From contig CM031864.1 of assembly GCA_018697195.1 (NCBI GenBank), forward strand, positions 29,087,962 through 29,151,961: a stretch of DNA of 64,000 nt, written 5' to 3'. The notes beneath the pieces were generated by a model that was not told the DNA's origin, searched no databases, and saw nothing but the letters and a program-made list of their open reading frames with translations. The position numbers and the translations under genes were made by a program. This DNA is from Certhia americana (Eukaryota; Chordata; Aves; Passeriformes; Certhiidae). This document shows positions 13,501-27,600 of the stretch, piece after piece; position 1 is the stretch's first letter; every line of letters begins with the position of its first letter.

Positions 13501-16500
13501 TTCCAGTACATTAACCTTACAGATAGTTCTGTCTTCAGAGAGACAGGGGGTCTCCGTGCTCACAACACAGGCAGTGGGGAGGTGTTAATGACAGAGCTGC
13601 CTGAACCAAAATAATTAGCCAGAGATGCCTCATTGACTCAAACAATTCAATTAATGTCCTATTAGCATTTTAAAGTGGTTCAAACTATTAGCTCTTTTTA
13701 CAATTTGAAACCACAATGTTTCATTTTCATCCCAGATGTGAATTGTTCCAGAATGGCAATAAATGAATAAATAAATCCAACGAGCCCTGTCAAGCCCAGT
13801 CCCTGTCCTGCAATATGGGTGCGTTGTATATTCATGAATCCAGGTTAAGGATGGGGACTGGGGCAGTTGTGCCCTGGAACTAGCAGACTGCAGGTTTTAT
13901 AAATACATACAGAAATAATTAAAATCTAAGGGGTTTAGAAGGGTTAATCTCCTTTAAATAATCTCTGCCACAAAGCCTGTAAAGTCACTGCTGGCACGAT
14001 GCCTGCATGGGACCGGCTGTCGGGTATCAGGACAGCACGTGTGGATGGGAGCAGGGAGATTAGGAGGCAGCCCATCAATGCTGCTGCCCCACAGATGGCT
14101 GCCCCAGGCACTGCCTAGGGGCTGGAAACTCGGAGCAGGGCTGGATCCATTGCCAACCAGCAAGTCAACATGCCGCTTGCTCCACCTGATTAAAGAGAGA
14201 GAAGGAAGCTTGATTAGGCTGCTAAATTTAACAGGCTGGACGGGAGACAGACGAGAGCATTGCTGCCACTGCTTGGTTCAACTTAGCCCTTGCTGACTGC
14301 AAGGCAAATGCTGGCTGATATTTATTTAAAGGGATTCAGGGCTTTAGAAGTAACCCTTTTGCCTCTGCAAGCTTGAACCTAAAGCCCTGCATGATGGGAG
14401 AGATGTTGCACTTTTAATTGTCAACTCTAATCAGAGAGGCCACTCTGCCTTTCTAGACGTCTTCTTAGTAGAAACTGTCATTTAAAGCCAAGGCCTGAAT
14501 AACCATGAAAGAGAAAGAAATCCCGAAGAAAACAGAGAAACCACCCCACAGGTTTGATTCCCTTGATTTGGGCAAGGGCAGGCTCTGCTGAAATGCCCAG
14601 CAATGCCATGGGAGAGCTGGAGCACTGTCAGAGAGTTTGTGTGATGACAACAGGCACAGTCGAAATAAAAGCCAAGTCACAATGTGCAGCAGGAGGAGCA
14701 GAGGTGCTGCTAACAGCCCAGGGAGCTTTTTCACCTTCAAGCCAGTGAGAATAAAGACTTTTGAGACTCTTTGGTCCCATAAACCTTCCTTGGCTTGGTG
14801 TGCAAAATCGGCACTTTCCACATTGAGACATTCTGAAGCATCCTCTGAACTCATTAAATGAGATCTGGATTTTATTAAGCCAAGCTTGAGAAAGCGTGGG
14901 CTAGTAGGGAAGCTGAGTTTCAGTGGCACACAGCCTTCAGCATGAAAGGCACATTTTTTCTCTTCTTCTTTAGTGCCAGGAACCTTCCTCAGACATCTCA
15001 AAGCACCTGAGGATAGCGCTGTGCCCTGCAGCCTCCAGACAGCCTTTCCTTTCCAAGCACGCCTGTTTCTTAAGGATGATGACTCCTCTTCGTGGCTAAT
15101 CTGGAATTAGAGAGGACGTTCGCACACTCACAGCCGTCTGCCAGAGGGGGAAGGCATCAGAGCCTGGATCCTGACTGAAGTGGACCACTGCCAGGGAGAA
15201 GCCAACTGCATGTGTTGACTTAAGAAGCTCCCATCTCATCACCTCAAAGGGCTGCTGTTTTTGTGACATCCAGCAGCCTTTTAGCAGCCTCTGTGAATTG
15301 TATTAGTAGCTGATTTACCATTTGTTATTTTATAAGGCATGAAGCTGTTCTTTCATTTGCTCATGCACCACTACACATCAGACTCTGAAAACTCAGTCTG
15401 TGATCACTGGGGATGTTTCCCAATGGAAGAAAGGAGGAATAAATAGTGAGGGAAAGGGTTTATTGGTACTGCTTATTCACAGACAGTCAGGTTTCCAAAC
15501 AACTATTAATGAAGTGCTACTACTAAAGAAAGAAAATGGAAAAATGTCTGGAGAAAACTGCCTCAGGACATCAAACTGTATCAGTAACTGGGATTTCTCA
15601 TGGAAGGCACAGTGCTATTAAAATACAGCTGAACTAAGTACTTGCAGTTTGGTCTGTCATTAGGTATTTAGTGAGATGCAAAATTGATCTTCACTTTAAA
15701 GGGTTCTTTCAAAGTCTAGAGGCAGCACTTGCTCTCTCCTTGTGCTGTATAATAGAGGTGTTCCTAATGAAATTCAGCAGGAACTGGAGGCAACCAGGGA
15801 AAACTGCAGCCAACTTTTTAACAGACAGATTTATGTTCAGGGGTGTCCTGCTCTTCAAATGAGTTATTCTGCACAGGGCAGGGATAACAGGTTCTCCATT
15901 CATGGGTTGTACAAGCGTGGCAGAAGGTCAAGTTCCCTGGTGGTGCTCGGTCTGAGCCAAGGGCTGGGGCTGCCGTCACATCTGGGGCTGGGCTGAGCAG
16001 CTCCATCCCATTTCCTACTAAAGCAGCCCAGGGAGCCCACTGGGACCAGCTGGGCCTAGAACTGGGCCCAGCCCACTGGAGCAGATGGCAGGTGCTGCTG
16101 GTGGCAGCTGACGTGCGGCAGTGCTGAACCAGTGACCTAGAGGTGAAAGGCTCCATATCTCCCATTATCAATCCCCAGAGCCCCCTCCGAAGTAAGTGTT
16201 GATACATTAATCTTTCTGACTGATGGAAACAAACTGCAAATATAACATTCCACAAGGGAATCTTTATTTATACTGAGCCCAAATCATGCTTAAAAACATA
16301 AAGTTAAGGGCAGGCTTAGGTTTCAGCCTTCCATCAGAAATGTTCCTAGTTAATGCCACCCTTTTTCCCTTCCAAGTACCAAATTTAAAGAGCACGTCAT
16401 CACACATTAGTCTGAGCACAGCCCCAGTGTGGATGGCTGCAGTAAATAATAAACTGGTGTTTCCTGCTGTGCATGCTGTCCTCCTAGATAGTTTAATAAC

Positions 16501-19500
16501 AAAGGAGTATATTTCCAAGCTCTGCTGGAGTGCCTTGATGAAGCATGTGGTGTAGGATAAATACCTCCACATCAGGACACTTTTCAAAGCCATCAGGCAG
16601 AGGGGTCAGTCTGTTGTGGGTTTTTTTAAAACTGCACAAGCTAATGCTTTAAGAGTGTCTTGATGGAATCAGGGAAATTGGATTGTACCCCCATTTGCTG
16701 GCCTAAAACAAGCCTTTTTTTATTTATCCCATTAGAGGAACACAAGAGAAACCTTTTAAATGTCACTAAAATTTTCCCTGCATTGCAAAACCCAGTCAAA
16801 AGGGTTTTAATTTTCCCTGAGACCTCTTAAGTAATGCAGTATGTCAAGATTTAATACCCTGTGTGTAGGGTATTGTCTGTATTCTGTGCTGTTTCACCAG
16901 GGTGACTCCATAGGGTCGGTCCTGGTCACTGGATTTGGTTCCTGTCAGCACTGAGTTGCTTGAACAGCCCACACCACTTTAGAGCAGGTCTGCTGAACAA
17001 ATAGGCAAGTGAAAATGAGAGGAGATGTAGCTTTCCCTAGTCCAGACCAGGATTACCAAAAATTCAGCAGTGCTGCTCACTCTCCTGTGATTTTATTCTG
17101 TGAGTTGGGACTCTCAGGTTTTGGGAAAGCCTGTAATTTTTAGGCTTTATTCACATATTTATAGGAGAAGCAGGGAGAATTGTCATGACATGCTTTTGTA
17201 CGTAAGGCTACACATTCCCCTGGGATATTTAATAAGACAAACAGGGCAACATCACAAGCAGAGCCCAGGATTGTAAACTGGCAGTGTAGAACACACTAAA
17301 GCACATTGGCTAAAGATGGCAACAGGACCATAAAGCATTTGAAGGCTGGGCTGGTGCCCACTCCAACCTTGCTGTCCCAAGGGCTGAGGGCATTAATGCC
17401 AAAACAGCTTCTCAAGGCCCCTGGGAGCTCATCCCACTTGTCAGCCAGCCAGCCTGGGAGCTATGGGTGATCTGACCTCCCAAAGTAATCCCAATTAGCA
17501 ACATTTGCTACTAAAATACACCATTATTTTGCTCCTGTGGGATATGGGAGTTCTCTATCCATGCTGTCCAGGTTTCTTTTTGCAGAAAGTGGACATATCA
17601 TACCACAGTGGAAAAGGACCTGGGATGCCAAATCATTTTGGGCTGAGTGCGTAAGTCTCTCCAAGCCTGGTTTTGCAGAGAAAAGAGGAATTGGAAGGCA
17701 ATCAGCATCCAAGCTGGGGTATATGAGTCTCCAGTCTCTTGTTCCTGAATTCACACAGGTGCACTGAGAGCTGGGAAATGTGCAGAGCCCAGGAGATCAA
17801 ACAAGAGGAGGCACATCCCAGCCCCTCAAACAGTCCCAATAAAACCCAACCCTGACACCAAGACACTGCCTACTGATCTTCCCTGTAGGGCTGCATAATC
17901 TATTTTACAAAATGTCAAAATCCAGCACGAAAATTGGAAAAAGGGGGTAGAGAAAAAAAGAAAAAAAAAAATCAGACTGGCTGGTTATTGGCCCAGGGGC
18001 TGTGTTAAAAGGATCAGGAGGTGGTGGGCCAAGCGGTGGGGGAGGGAATGGGATAAAGTAGTGGGTCTAATCAAATCAGTTTAAAAAGCTGCAGCCTCTC
18101 TGAGTTAACCTTGCCAATCAGGGAGCGAGCGGGAGCATGTCTGCGCACACTAAAGCGGGAGCGCGTCCTTGAACCCACCGCGTTCTCCATCCTCCTCCAC
18201 AGTCCATGCACCCCACACCCTCAGCAGACAGCAGCAGAAAAGCCCAGGATTAGGCTCCTTCCTCAGCCTTGGCAAGTGGAAATCAGCAAGGCAAAGGCAG
18301 CTTGGCTGCTTCCCTGCAATTAGAGGTGAGCCTACGGGATTAAGCCAGCAAGAGTTGGAGAAATGTTAAAAAACAAATAAACCAAAAAACAGGGAGCAAA
18401 AGGAGAAGCCCTCCCATTGACAAATGCTGTTGCATTGAGCCTGGCAGCTGTGAGAGGCATTACTAACCTTCGCTAATGACTAAGGGCACTGAAGTCACTT
18501 TAAAATAAATATTCACTAGGAATTACACGGGTAATCTAAAAGGATTATCCTGCTGCCTTAACAGGTCCATAACCTAAACATTAAATGGTCTACAAGTGTT
18601 TGCATTAATTTTGACCCAAATCAGCCCTTCTGCTAAAAGCTTTGGAAAGCCAGATTCAATTTTGGAAACCACGTGTCTGCTCTGAGTTAGCGTTCTTATA
18701 AATTCCTCCAGATCCTCCGTTTTCTGAACGAAAAATAGGGCTGAGCACTTGGAAACCAGGAGCCTGCCAGCAGCTAGGGAAAGGCTTTAGCAGAAACACA
18801 CACTCAGAACATAAAGCAGAAAGCACAAATCCAGTCTGCCTTGTAATCCAGTCTCTGTGGTAAAAGTATCTGTGTTCAGAGCCTTGGCTCCAGCCTGTCT
18901 TCTTCCCTGGGGAGACAGGGAATGCCCAATGGGAGAAGGAGCTCTGTGATAGAGAATGGGACAAACCCTGTGCCTTAGTTTCCCTACCTGTTAAATGTCA
19001 TGTGCCTTCTAGCTGGGGCACTTATCCCTGTGCCTCAGATTCCTGGAGGGGAATTTCAGCTGGGTCAGGGCTGTGCGTTTGAGTGAGGCTCAGCAGCATT
19101 CTCAGGCAGGTCAGGAGAGGTGGAGTTGAGGCCAGAGGCGTTGAATGATGAGCTGAGAGCAGCTCCTGAGTACCAAGTGAAGCTCCTGAGAATAACTTCA
19201 TTGTCTGTACTGAAAAATACAGTCTAAAAACACACAGATACCTTAAAGCCACCATTCACAACTCCTAAATTTCATTTGAAACCAAAGATCTTATCAGACA
19301 GAAAGAGGGAATAAATAAAAGTACATCAATGTTTCCTTACAGCAGGCATTTCAGACCCAGACCTGGATAAAGGACTCAGGGTCCTCCTCATTTCCCATTC
19401 TTGTAGAAAATGAGGAAAGTGAGAGACATGATCAGGACACTTGAAGCACAAAAATACAATATACCAATGGATCTGAAGTCCTTGGAGTCCTTCTGGGCCC

Positions 19501-22500
19501 TCTGAACAACTCAGGGTAAAGAAGAGTCAAACACAATGGGACAGTGGCAGGGAAAGCAGTCCAGAAAAAGCTTAATATTACTGATGGAGGGAAGAAAAAC
19601 ATGTGCAATTTTGATATTTTCTAAAAACTTTTTTCAGAAATTCCTGCCTATTTTTTTTTTTAGGTTAGAAAAAGCCATGAAAGTCTAACCTGGTAAAACC
19701 TAATTTCTTTTTAAAATTTTAAAAGCAAATCTTCCTTGAAAGCTTTGGCAATATGAGTGGAAGCGCTGTGTGAAGGCAGTGAGGAAGAGTGCTCTAACAG
19801 CAGCATTTTAAACTCAAATGCCAGGCAAACAGTAAGAGCAGGTAAAGCCAGTTTTACACACCCTCAAATGAAAAATTGTCCCACTAAATGATATTTCTTC
19901 CCTCTGAAATACATATTTTATGAACTTCTGAATATATACTAGAAAAAAATAAACAGATAAAGCCAACTTCTCTCTTTAAAGAAGATGAATTCTCCCCCTT
20001 ACTTTTAAAATAAACAAATAGCCTCAAAGTTTTCTTTATGTGCCAGAAACAAATGATAAAGGAAAATAGATCAACATCCTCCTCACTGAAGAGACTTGAA
20101 GCCTTAAACTGGGATCCAGAGTACCTGCAGAGCATGCAGGCTTAAAATTGGCAGGAAACACATTCAGTCTGTGAACAGGGAACACCTGTGGGACTGACTA
20201 ATATTTACTGGTTCGTACTGCAGCCACCAAGGATGTGACTGGGAGATATTTTAGCAGTCAGTCACTTCTGCTGCAGCCTTCCTCAAAGCAACAGGAAGGC
20301 TCCTAGCTACGTTAAACATGGATATTCAACTATCAGCTGATTCCAGAAAAGCTCCATCAGAAAGCCATCAATCAATCAACCCAGGAAAACTCACCCTACT
20401 GAACATCCTGTCACAAAGCCTCCCAGGACCTAAAGCAGACTGTAAATGATGGCTCAAGGGCTTCAGTTTGTACTGGATGCAGGAGCCCTGAACACCTAAT
20501 TCCATCTACCAGGAGTTTATTCAAGTAAAGCCCTTCTGTGGGCTGCATCAATGTCTGATGCCTAATGAGTTCTAAACTTGAGTCTACAAATGCCCTGATC
20601 ATTGTATTTCTCTGGGCTGATACAGGCAGCAAAGTTGGGAAAAGCTGGGCAATATCTGGAAACAAAGTTTTATTTTCTTCCCAGGATGCCCAAGGTTTCC
20701 TAAGGAAAAAGGAATGATTATTGACTTTGAATACCATCTCTCAGGAAACCTTTTCTACAGAACTTCAAGTCCTGTAACCAGGACTTCTAGTTCCCACACT
20801 CCTTTTGCTATTCTATTAACTGTTCTGCAAAACTTCCCCCACATATTGTGACCCTGTGAAGGGAGAGGTCCCCAAGTCCCTGTGATTTTTATGCAGTTGT
20901 AGCTCTCATCGGAGCAACTGTGCAACAGCATAAAATTCAAAGATAGACAGCTTCCCTGGGTGGCTTTTCACACCTTGAGTGCTCAGGAGACAATACCCTT
21001 CTCCAAGAGGAGGCACAGTACTGGGGAGAGATGGTACATATTAATTTCTAAAAGAGGATTTTAATCATGCAACGTCCTCTGCAGTCGCACAGAATTTAAT
21101 CTCATTGCTGACATTGGGTGATGGGGGAGCATGTTAAGTGGAAAAGTTGTATTCAAGACCTTCTTGCAGATATGTGCTACAGGCAGTCCCTTGGGAGGAA
21201 GAAAATGACCCAAACCTGTCTCTGTAGCTGCTGGCCACCCTGGACTGGGCCCCATCCACTCACAGAGCAGAAATAACAGGCGCATTCCCAAAGTTCTGCA
21301 CAAGGTTCAAGTACACGGGGTAATACAGTTAGCATTTATCAAGCCTTACTTTGCAAATATTGATTTGTTAATCTAGGCAAGACCCAGGGATATATACACA
21401 TAGTATTCCCATGTTGGTTACAGACACTGAGAAACACAAAAAAAACCCCACTGTCTGACTTGCTCAAGGTCAAATGAGGAAAAGAGCCCACAGCCAGCAT
21501 TAGTTTTGGGATGCTGAGCTCCCAGTGCTGTGCTGTGACTGTGACAAACTGTCCTTTTACACACTAAGCCTTCCCTCTCCTAAAATCTGGCTTCACCTAA
21601 GTCTACATTTAAGGACACTCTCAATTTGTGATATGGGAAGGAAACATGAAGTTGAAAACCATAGGTTGAGAACTCAGACTCTCCCAGCTGCTATGGAGAG
21701 CCACTATGACTGGGCTGGCACCTGCTTTTGCAACAGTTGTCTTTAATCTTTTTTCCTCTTCTGCTTGCAGGCAGCTTAACCACCTTTGGTCAATTAAGTG
21801 TTAAAGACAAAAGTCCCAAAGGAATTATATTAATTTGTTTCACCAGTTTTTACTGGGACCTTGAAGTTTATATAAGTAGTTGTATGGAATCATAAACCAA
21901 TTCTTTTTTAGAAGCTTCCATGAGAGCAAAGAATGACATGTTGGTGACAATCAATGCCTAGGATGGGTGAAATCCATTGCTTTTTTGCCTCTCTAAAATA
22001 AAAAATACTTCCTTGACAGATTCAAAGTTAGGACACCCCAAGTGATGACCCAACAGAATACAATTCCATAAAATCCATACACTCAGTGAAAAAGGATGTT
22101 TGTTTTCAAGCAGCAAACATCTGACAGCTACTTTCTAAAGCAAGTCAAACTACTGACCAGGTAAGTCACCCTAAGCATCCTTTTGATGTATTAGACCAGC
22201 TTTGGACTCCTAATGGATAAAAATTATGTATGAGACAACAACAGATCTACTGGCTTTAAAATGCTGAGGAATTGGAAAGAACGACCATATGCTTTTATAT
22301 ACGACAGCCTTGCCTGCAGTATGGGAGAACTGTAAAAAGTTAAAGCATCTGAATGATAAATACAGACTAAATGTGAAGGAGTGGCTTTTAGAAGACAAGG
22401 AACTAGGAGAATCCTGCAGAACCCTGCTGGAAAATCATGGCAAAGCACTAGGCACAGTTCTCTGTGATTTATGCTGCTGAATGCACGGGATGTTCTGTCC

Positions 22501-25500
22501 ACTCTCAGCTGGCCTGGAACACGAGAAGCGTTGCTGCTCAGGCAGCCAAAGTCGAGCCCAAAGTCTCAGGGTAGACAACAGACAGCATGAAAAAAGAGGA
22601 TATAACATTATCCAACACTGAATGCTTAATGACAGAATTAAGGCCTGCCTTTGGTCCTCATCTTTCTTGCTCCTTGGTTTCCTCCTGAAATACCTGATTT
22701 TTGTTAACAAAACCTGAGGAAAGTTGACTACCTGAACATGCCAGACATAGTCTCCTATAAGTATGTAGTTCACAAATACAAAGAAAATTCTATTTAGTTT
22801 TTCCTTTCAAAACCAAACACACCATACTTATGATGTGATTTTAATTTATTTTTAAGAAGCACTTTAAAATTTCCTTGCAAAAGTTTTTTTCAAAATAAAA
22901 TTCTAATTCCATTCAGATGTACTTGGGCACAAGATGAAACAAAAAACCTAATAGTCTAACAGAGAAGAAATGTCTCATTTGCTGTTTTCTATCCCAAATC
23001 AAATGTAAAATTTAAGAATGTTGATAGACTAGGTTAAACTACATAATTAAGCAAACATGGGCAGACATTGTGTACTTGACTAGCAAATGAAGAATTAAAT
23101 TTACTATAATGGCTACATTTAGCTGCAAATGGACATATTTTAATGACTAGTAACCAATGAAAATCAACCTTTCCTTAAAAAAATAAGCAAGAATTAGACA
23201 TTAATTGATTATTAAATCAATTAAGTCAATCTTAACCTGTCAGAATCTCCCTCATTAGAGTCACTGTTGGATGCAGAGCTGCTGCTCTATGGTATAGCCA
23301 CCCAAGCAAACACAAGATGATGCAGTGCCAAAGGTACAGTGACACATAGCACTGCACATGCATCCCAAGCACATGCATCCCAAATTACACCACAGGCTCC
23401 CAAACTAAGCATATTCACTAATGCATGGAGACCATTAATTTGTCCTATTCTCCTCTATTAAATGAACAGAAAAGAGAGCCTGTAAGAGCCTGAACCATTT
23501 TGAGAATCTGGTGAAGCCTGACTGACTTTCATTTCTTAGAAAAAAAAATTAGAATTGTGTTTAAATGTAAAGCAACTGGTTGCAGCATTGTGGGATTAGT
23601 TGGATGAATCCTTCTGTGGATATAATCAGCTTAATGGCAACAAAGATCACAGTGCAGTTAGTGCAGCTGTGACACTCAGAGCATTTCACCGAAGTGGAAG
23701 GTTTGCACCAGGCTGGAACAGTCCCTTTTTATTTCCAACCTCTTTTCCTCTGTCTCTCTCTCTCTGCAGTCAACATCCCATCAGCTCCATTAGCATGAAA
23801 GAATTAAGGAGGGAAATGGGTAGGGTGGAGCAATTTACGTCTGTGGGTCAGCATACTTACACAGCGTCATATAATTCAATTAAATGGACAAATAAAGTGG
23901 TGCTAGTTGTTTTCCAAACTCAGGTTAATTTTAACTTAATTCCCACACTGCTGTGGGCCAAAGGGCTGTCTGAGGCTGCCTTACATATGGCTACATGGCC
24001 AGATGTCTGTTATGGAACAGAATGCTGTAGAAGTCCTGCTCTTCTCTTAGGATGCTCTTAAGAGCATCCTTACTCTCAGGATTTTCTTAGTATCCTCATC
24101 TCCCCACAAAAAAACTGAACTTCAGACTAAAACTGAAGACATGACTCCCCTAATTACAGCTCTATTTGTACTGGCAAAGTAATTGCTTTGTATTATAACT
24201 TATCTCACTTTTATTCATATTGCAAAAACACCCCAAACAGTAGAACATAATAGATGGAAGATTTTAGCTTGTCCTGTAAGAAATGTAGAAATGCTATTTT
24301 CTAAACTTCTTAAATTAAGACTTCCATCATTAAATTCACTGATCTCCTAGCACAGACTGTGTTGACATTTACAAAAAATAAACAACTAAATCCTAATTTA
24401 TTAACCACTAACTATTCTCTTTCTGAGTTTTGCTTCCTCTGGGAAAAATCCCCTGAGATGCAGGTGAATGCACTAATAACTGAAAACAGCTGAGGATAAA
24501 TACAGAAGACCCACAAATCTATTATATGTAGGGAGCTGATGGATATGTTGCTAAGCAGGAACACCTTAGGAACAAGCTGATTGCTGTATAGCTTGCTAAG
24601 GTCTTCCCTCTCAGTTGGTACCACTCAGGCCCGTGCAACTGCACTATGGAACAAGACCTGTAAAGGAGAACTAATTTCCATTTGCAAAATAAAGACCTTT
24701 TTAAATACCACAGTGTTTTGAAGCCCTTAAAATAAATCAGTGCTTGAAGATCCACTGCACTTTCCATAAATAATGCAAGTGTTCCTCCTCTGCCTCGGCC
24801 AAAATTTCCTGTCTCCAGAACGTCAGAGCAACACCCCGCTGTCAACCTCCCTACCAGGAATACTTGCACTTCAGCACTTCTGCATGGATATAATTTGTAA
24901 AGTGCTAGGCAAATAAGCACACTCTGAATTGGGAAATGTTCTTGACAGACTACCTGGCACAAAGCTTTCAAGCCCACCAGGAACGTTGGGAGGCCAGATC
25001 TGCACCTGTCAAGTCCATCACCTTAGGAGGCTTTCAAAGTTTTGCTTTTTGTGATGCTAGAAAATGTATCTCTAGAGCCATTATATGAATTAGTTGGAAA
25101 GGGGTAGGGAGGGAAGGAGGAGTAGCTAAGAACAGCAATGCAGCCTGTGAGGACATTTAGAAGCATCTGGCTGGGAGATATTAAGAAAGGAAGGAAAAAT
25201 TAATCATGCCAGCTGGGAAAAAAGCCTGGCATCAGCACAGCCACCTAGTCGTAAGGCAGATATTAATAATGTGAACCCCCAGGGAACACTCAGACATCTG
25301 AAAGATCCACTTGTTGGCTCTTACTGAGCAGGTAGGTTTAACTGATGCCTCTTTGAAACCTTGTGAATCTTACGCTAAAACATTGCTTAGGATTTTTTTT
25401 TCTTTAGCAGAAAAGAACCCTCAGTTCTAAAGATCAGATATTTCCTGCATTCCTCTCTTTTTCCTGAATGGTATCAAAGAGACAACATCTAAAATTTTGT

Positions 25501-27550
25501 AGACCTATAGGTCAGCTGCCTAATAGCTACGGAGAACATGGGAGAGAAATGGAGGTGAAAACTGGTTGAGCGTTTTGAAAAGAGAAAAAGCAAAAAGGCT
25601 CTTGCTGGAACTGGAAAAAACGCACCTGGCCAGGACAGCACCACTTAGATATTGGATATTAGATTAGGATATAAATTAATAAATGGCAGTAACAATAACT
25701 AGAACATTTTCAAGAGAATTTATTAAGCCTACAAAGCAGGGTGAAGCCCTCCATTTTTTGTGCCTTGTTACTCCTTCAGAGCAGTGTTTCCTGAAAGCCA
25801 ACATGGTAAAAGAACCACTAATCTGCCCGGATTTGGGAAATGAGGAGTGTTGCTAAAAGCACACTAGGCACCCCCAGTATTGTATTTCTGATCTCTTGGA
25901 CCATCTGTGACTTGCTACAATTCCAGATTCCCAGGACACACAGCTGAGCCACTGGAGTATAGCACCAACTACAAACCAAGTGTCTCAAAGACCAAATGAT
26001 GATAGAAAAGATGTTTCTATACTATCTGATGATGCAGGAGATGCTACCATTGAAGCTATCAAGCAGCCATGTAAAAAAGATGGGTTGTGGTTGGACAATC
26101 TAGATGGACAATTCCCCCAATTTGGGACTAGTGCTCAGAAATTTTTTGTTTAGAAACAGCAAAGTCCTATGTTTAACTGAAAGATGATGTCCAGGAGACC
26201 AGAACTCTACCAGGTGTTTTCAGTAGCTGGGCACAAGATTGAAAGCATCATCCATCCAGAAATGAGTGCCATTGTCTGCTTGAGTCAGAACCAATTCTGC
26301 AGCTGGGTGACTGTGTTTTTAAACCACCCTATCCCAGAAGGAAATACTTTCTGCATGGGGTACAGCTGTGATACATTCCTATGCAAATGAAGCAATTTTC
26401 TCTTTTTCTCTATGAAAAGTCTCCCATTTCTTCTCCATCACTGATTCTTCCTCCCAAAGGACTTGGTAAAATGCAGCACTTGCAGGTTTTTTTTTAAGTG
26501 ATCCCAGCAAGGGACACACTCAGACCTAGGACACATGCCAGTAAAAGTCCCATTGATTAAAGCGAGGAATTCACGTGTTTATCCTTTGCCAGAAGTCCTC
26601 AGTAATGACACCTTCCCATCCTTTAAATCCTCAGTAAGATTCCTTCTGCCATGACCCTCTGTGTCACCGCTGTCTGGCATTGCCTGGGGAAGCCATGAGC
26701 CAAGAGTACTATTTTTCTGCTGATCTCTGTTTTGTTCTCTTACTTCCATTCACTCAGCCTTTCCATTTGCACTATCTGTGGCACTGCATCTGATGCCAAG
26801 ATGATCTCTCTGGGACAGGGATGGTCTTTGCTCTTGCTTAATGCCTTGACTTATAATTTAAATGGGCACAAGAGGAACACTTGAACTGACAGGCAAAAAA
26901 AAGATGATTTAAATCACACCTAAATGACTAGTTTATATAATCTTGCATTTCTTACTCCATAGAGATTTCTAATCTTTAGAGTGTGGTTTATCCCAGCTGG
27001 GATAAACTGGGCTTAGCAAGTTGTTTCTTTCCAGCTGATCAGAGCAAACTGACCACATCCACACCTAACTTTTCCATCTGAGAAGTAAAATAAATGATTT
27101 AAAGTCACCACAGCTCTGAGTTTTCCTGCTGCTGTGACAGATCCTGATCAAAACTGCCTCCAAGGTTTAAATTAACCTCTTTTCCTCTGCAATTAGCACT
27201 GGAGGTAAGGGTGTATGTGATCACTTCCCATCACTCCAAAAACAAACCTTTGGTCATTAAGCTGTGAAAAATGGATCATTTACAATTGCTGAGCTGTAAC
27301 TTTACAAATCTCTTTTAAGTCTGACCACTGAAATTCAAAGTGTAATGCTCAATTTCATACTACTTCAGAAGCCAAATTACCATGTAATCTGTGATCACTG
27401 CTTGAAAATACCCCCACAATAGCAGCATGAATAGGACATCACAGAGAAGGGAACCAGGCAGCTTTGGCAGATCTGGCTTCTGACTCTGATTCATCTGCAC
27501 AGTCCAAAATGCGATTAAAATTTGAGTTTAAAAAGAAAAAAAAAAAAAAG

Positions 27551-27600
<50 letters not shown>

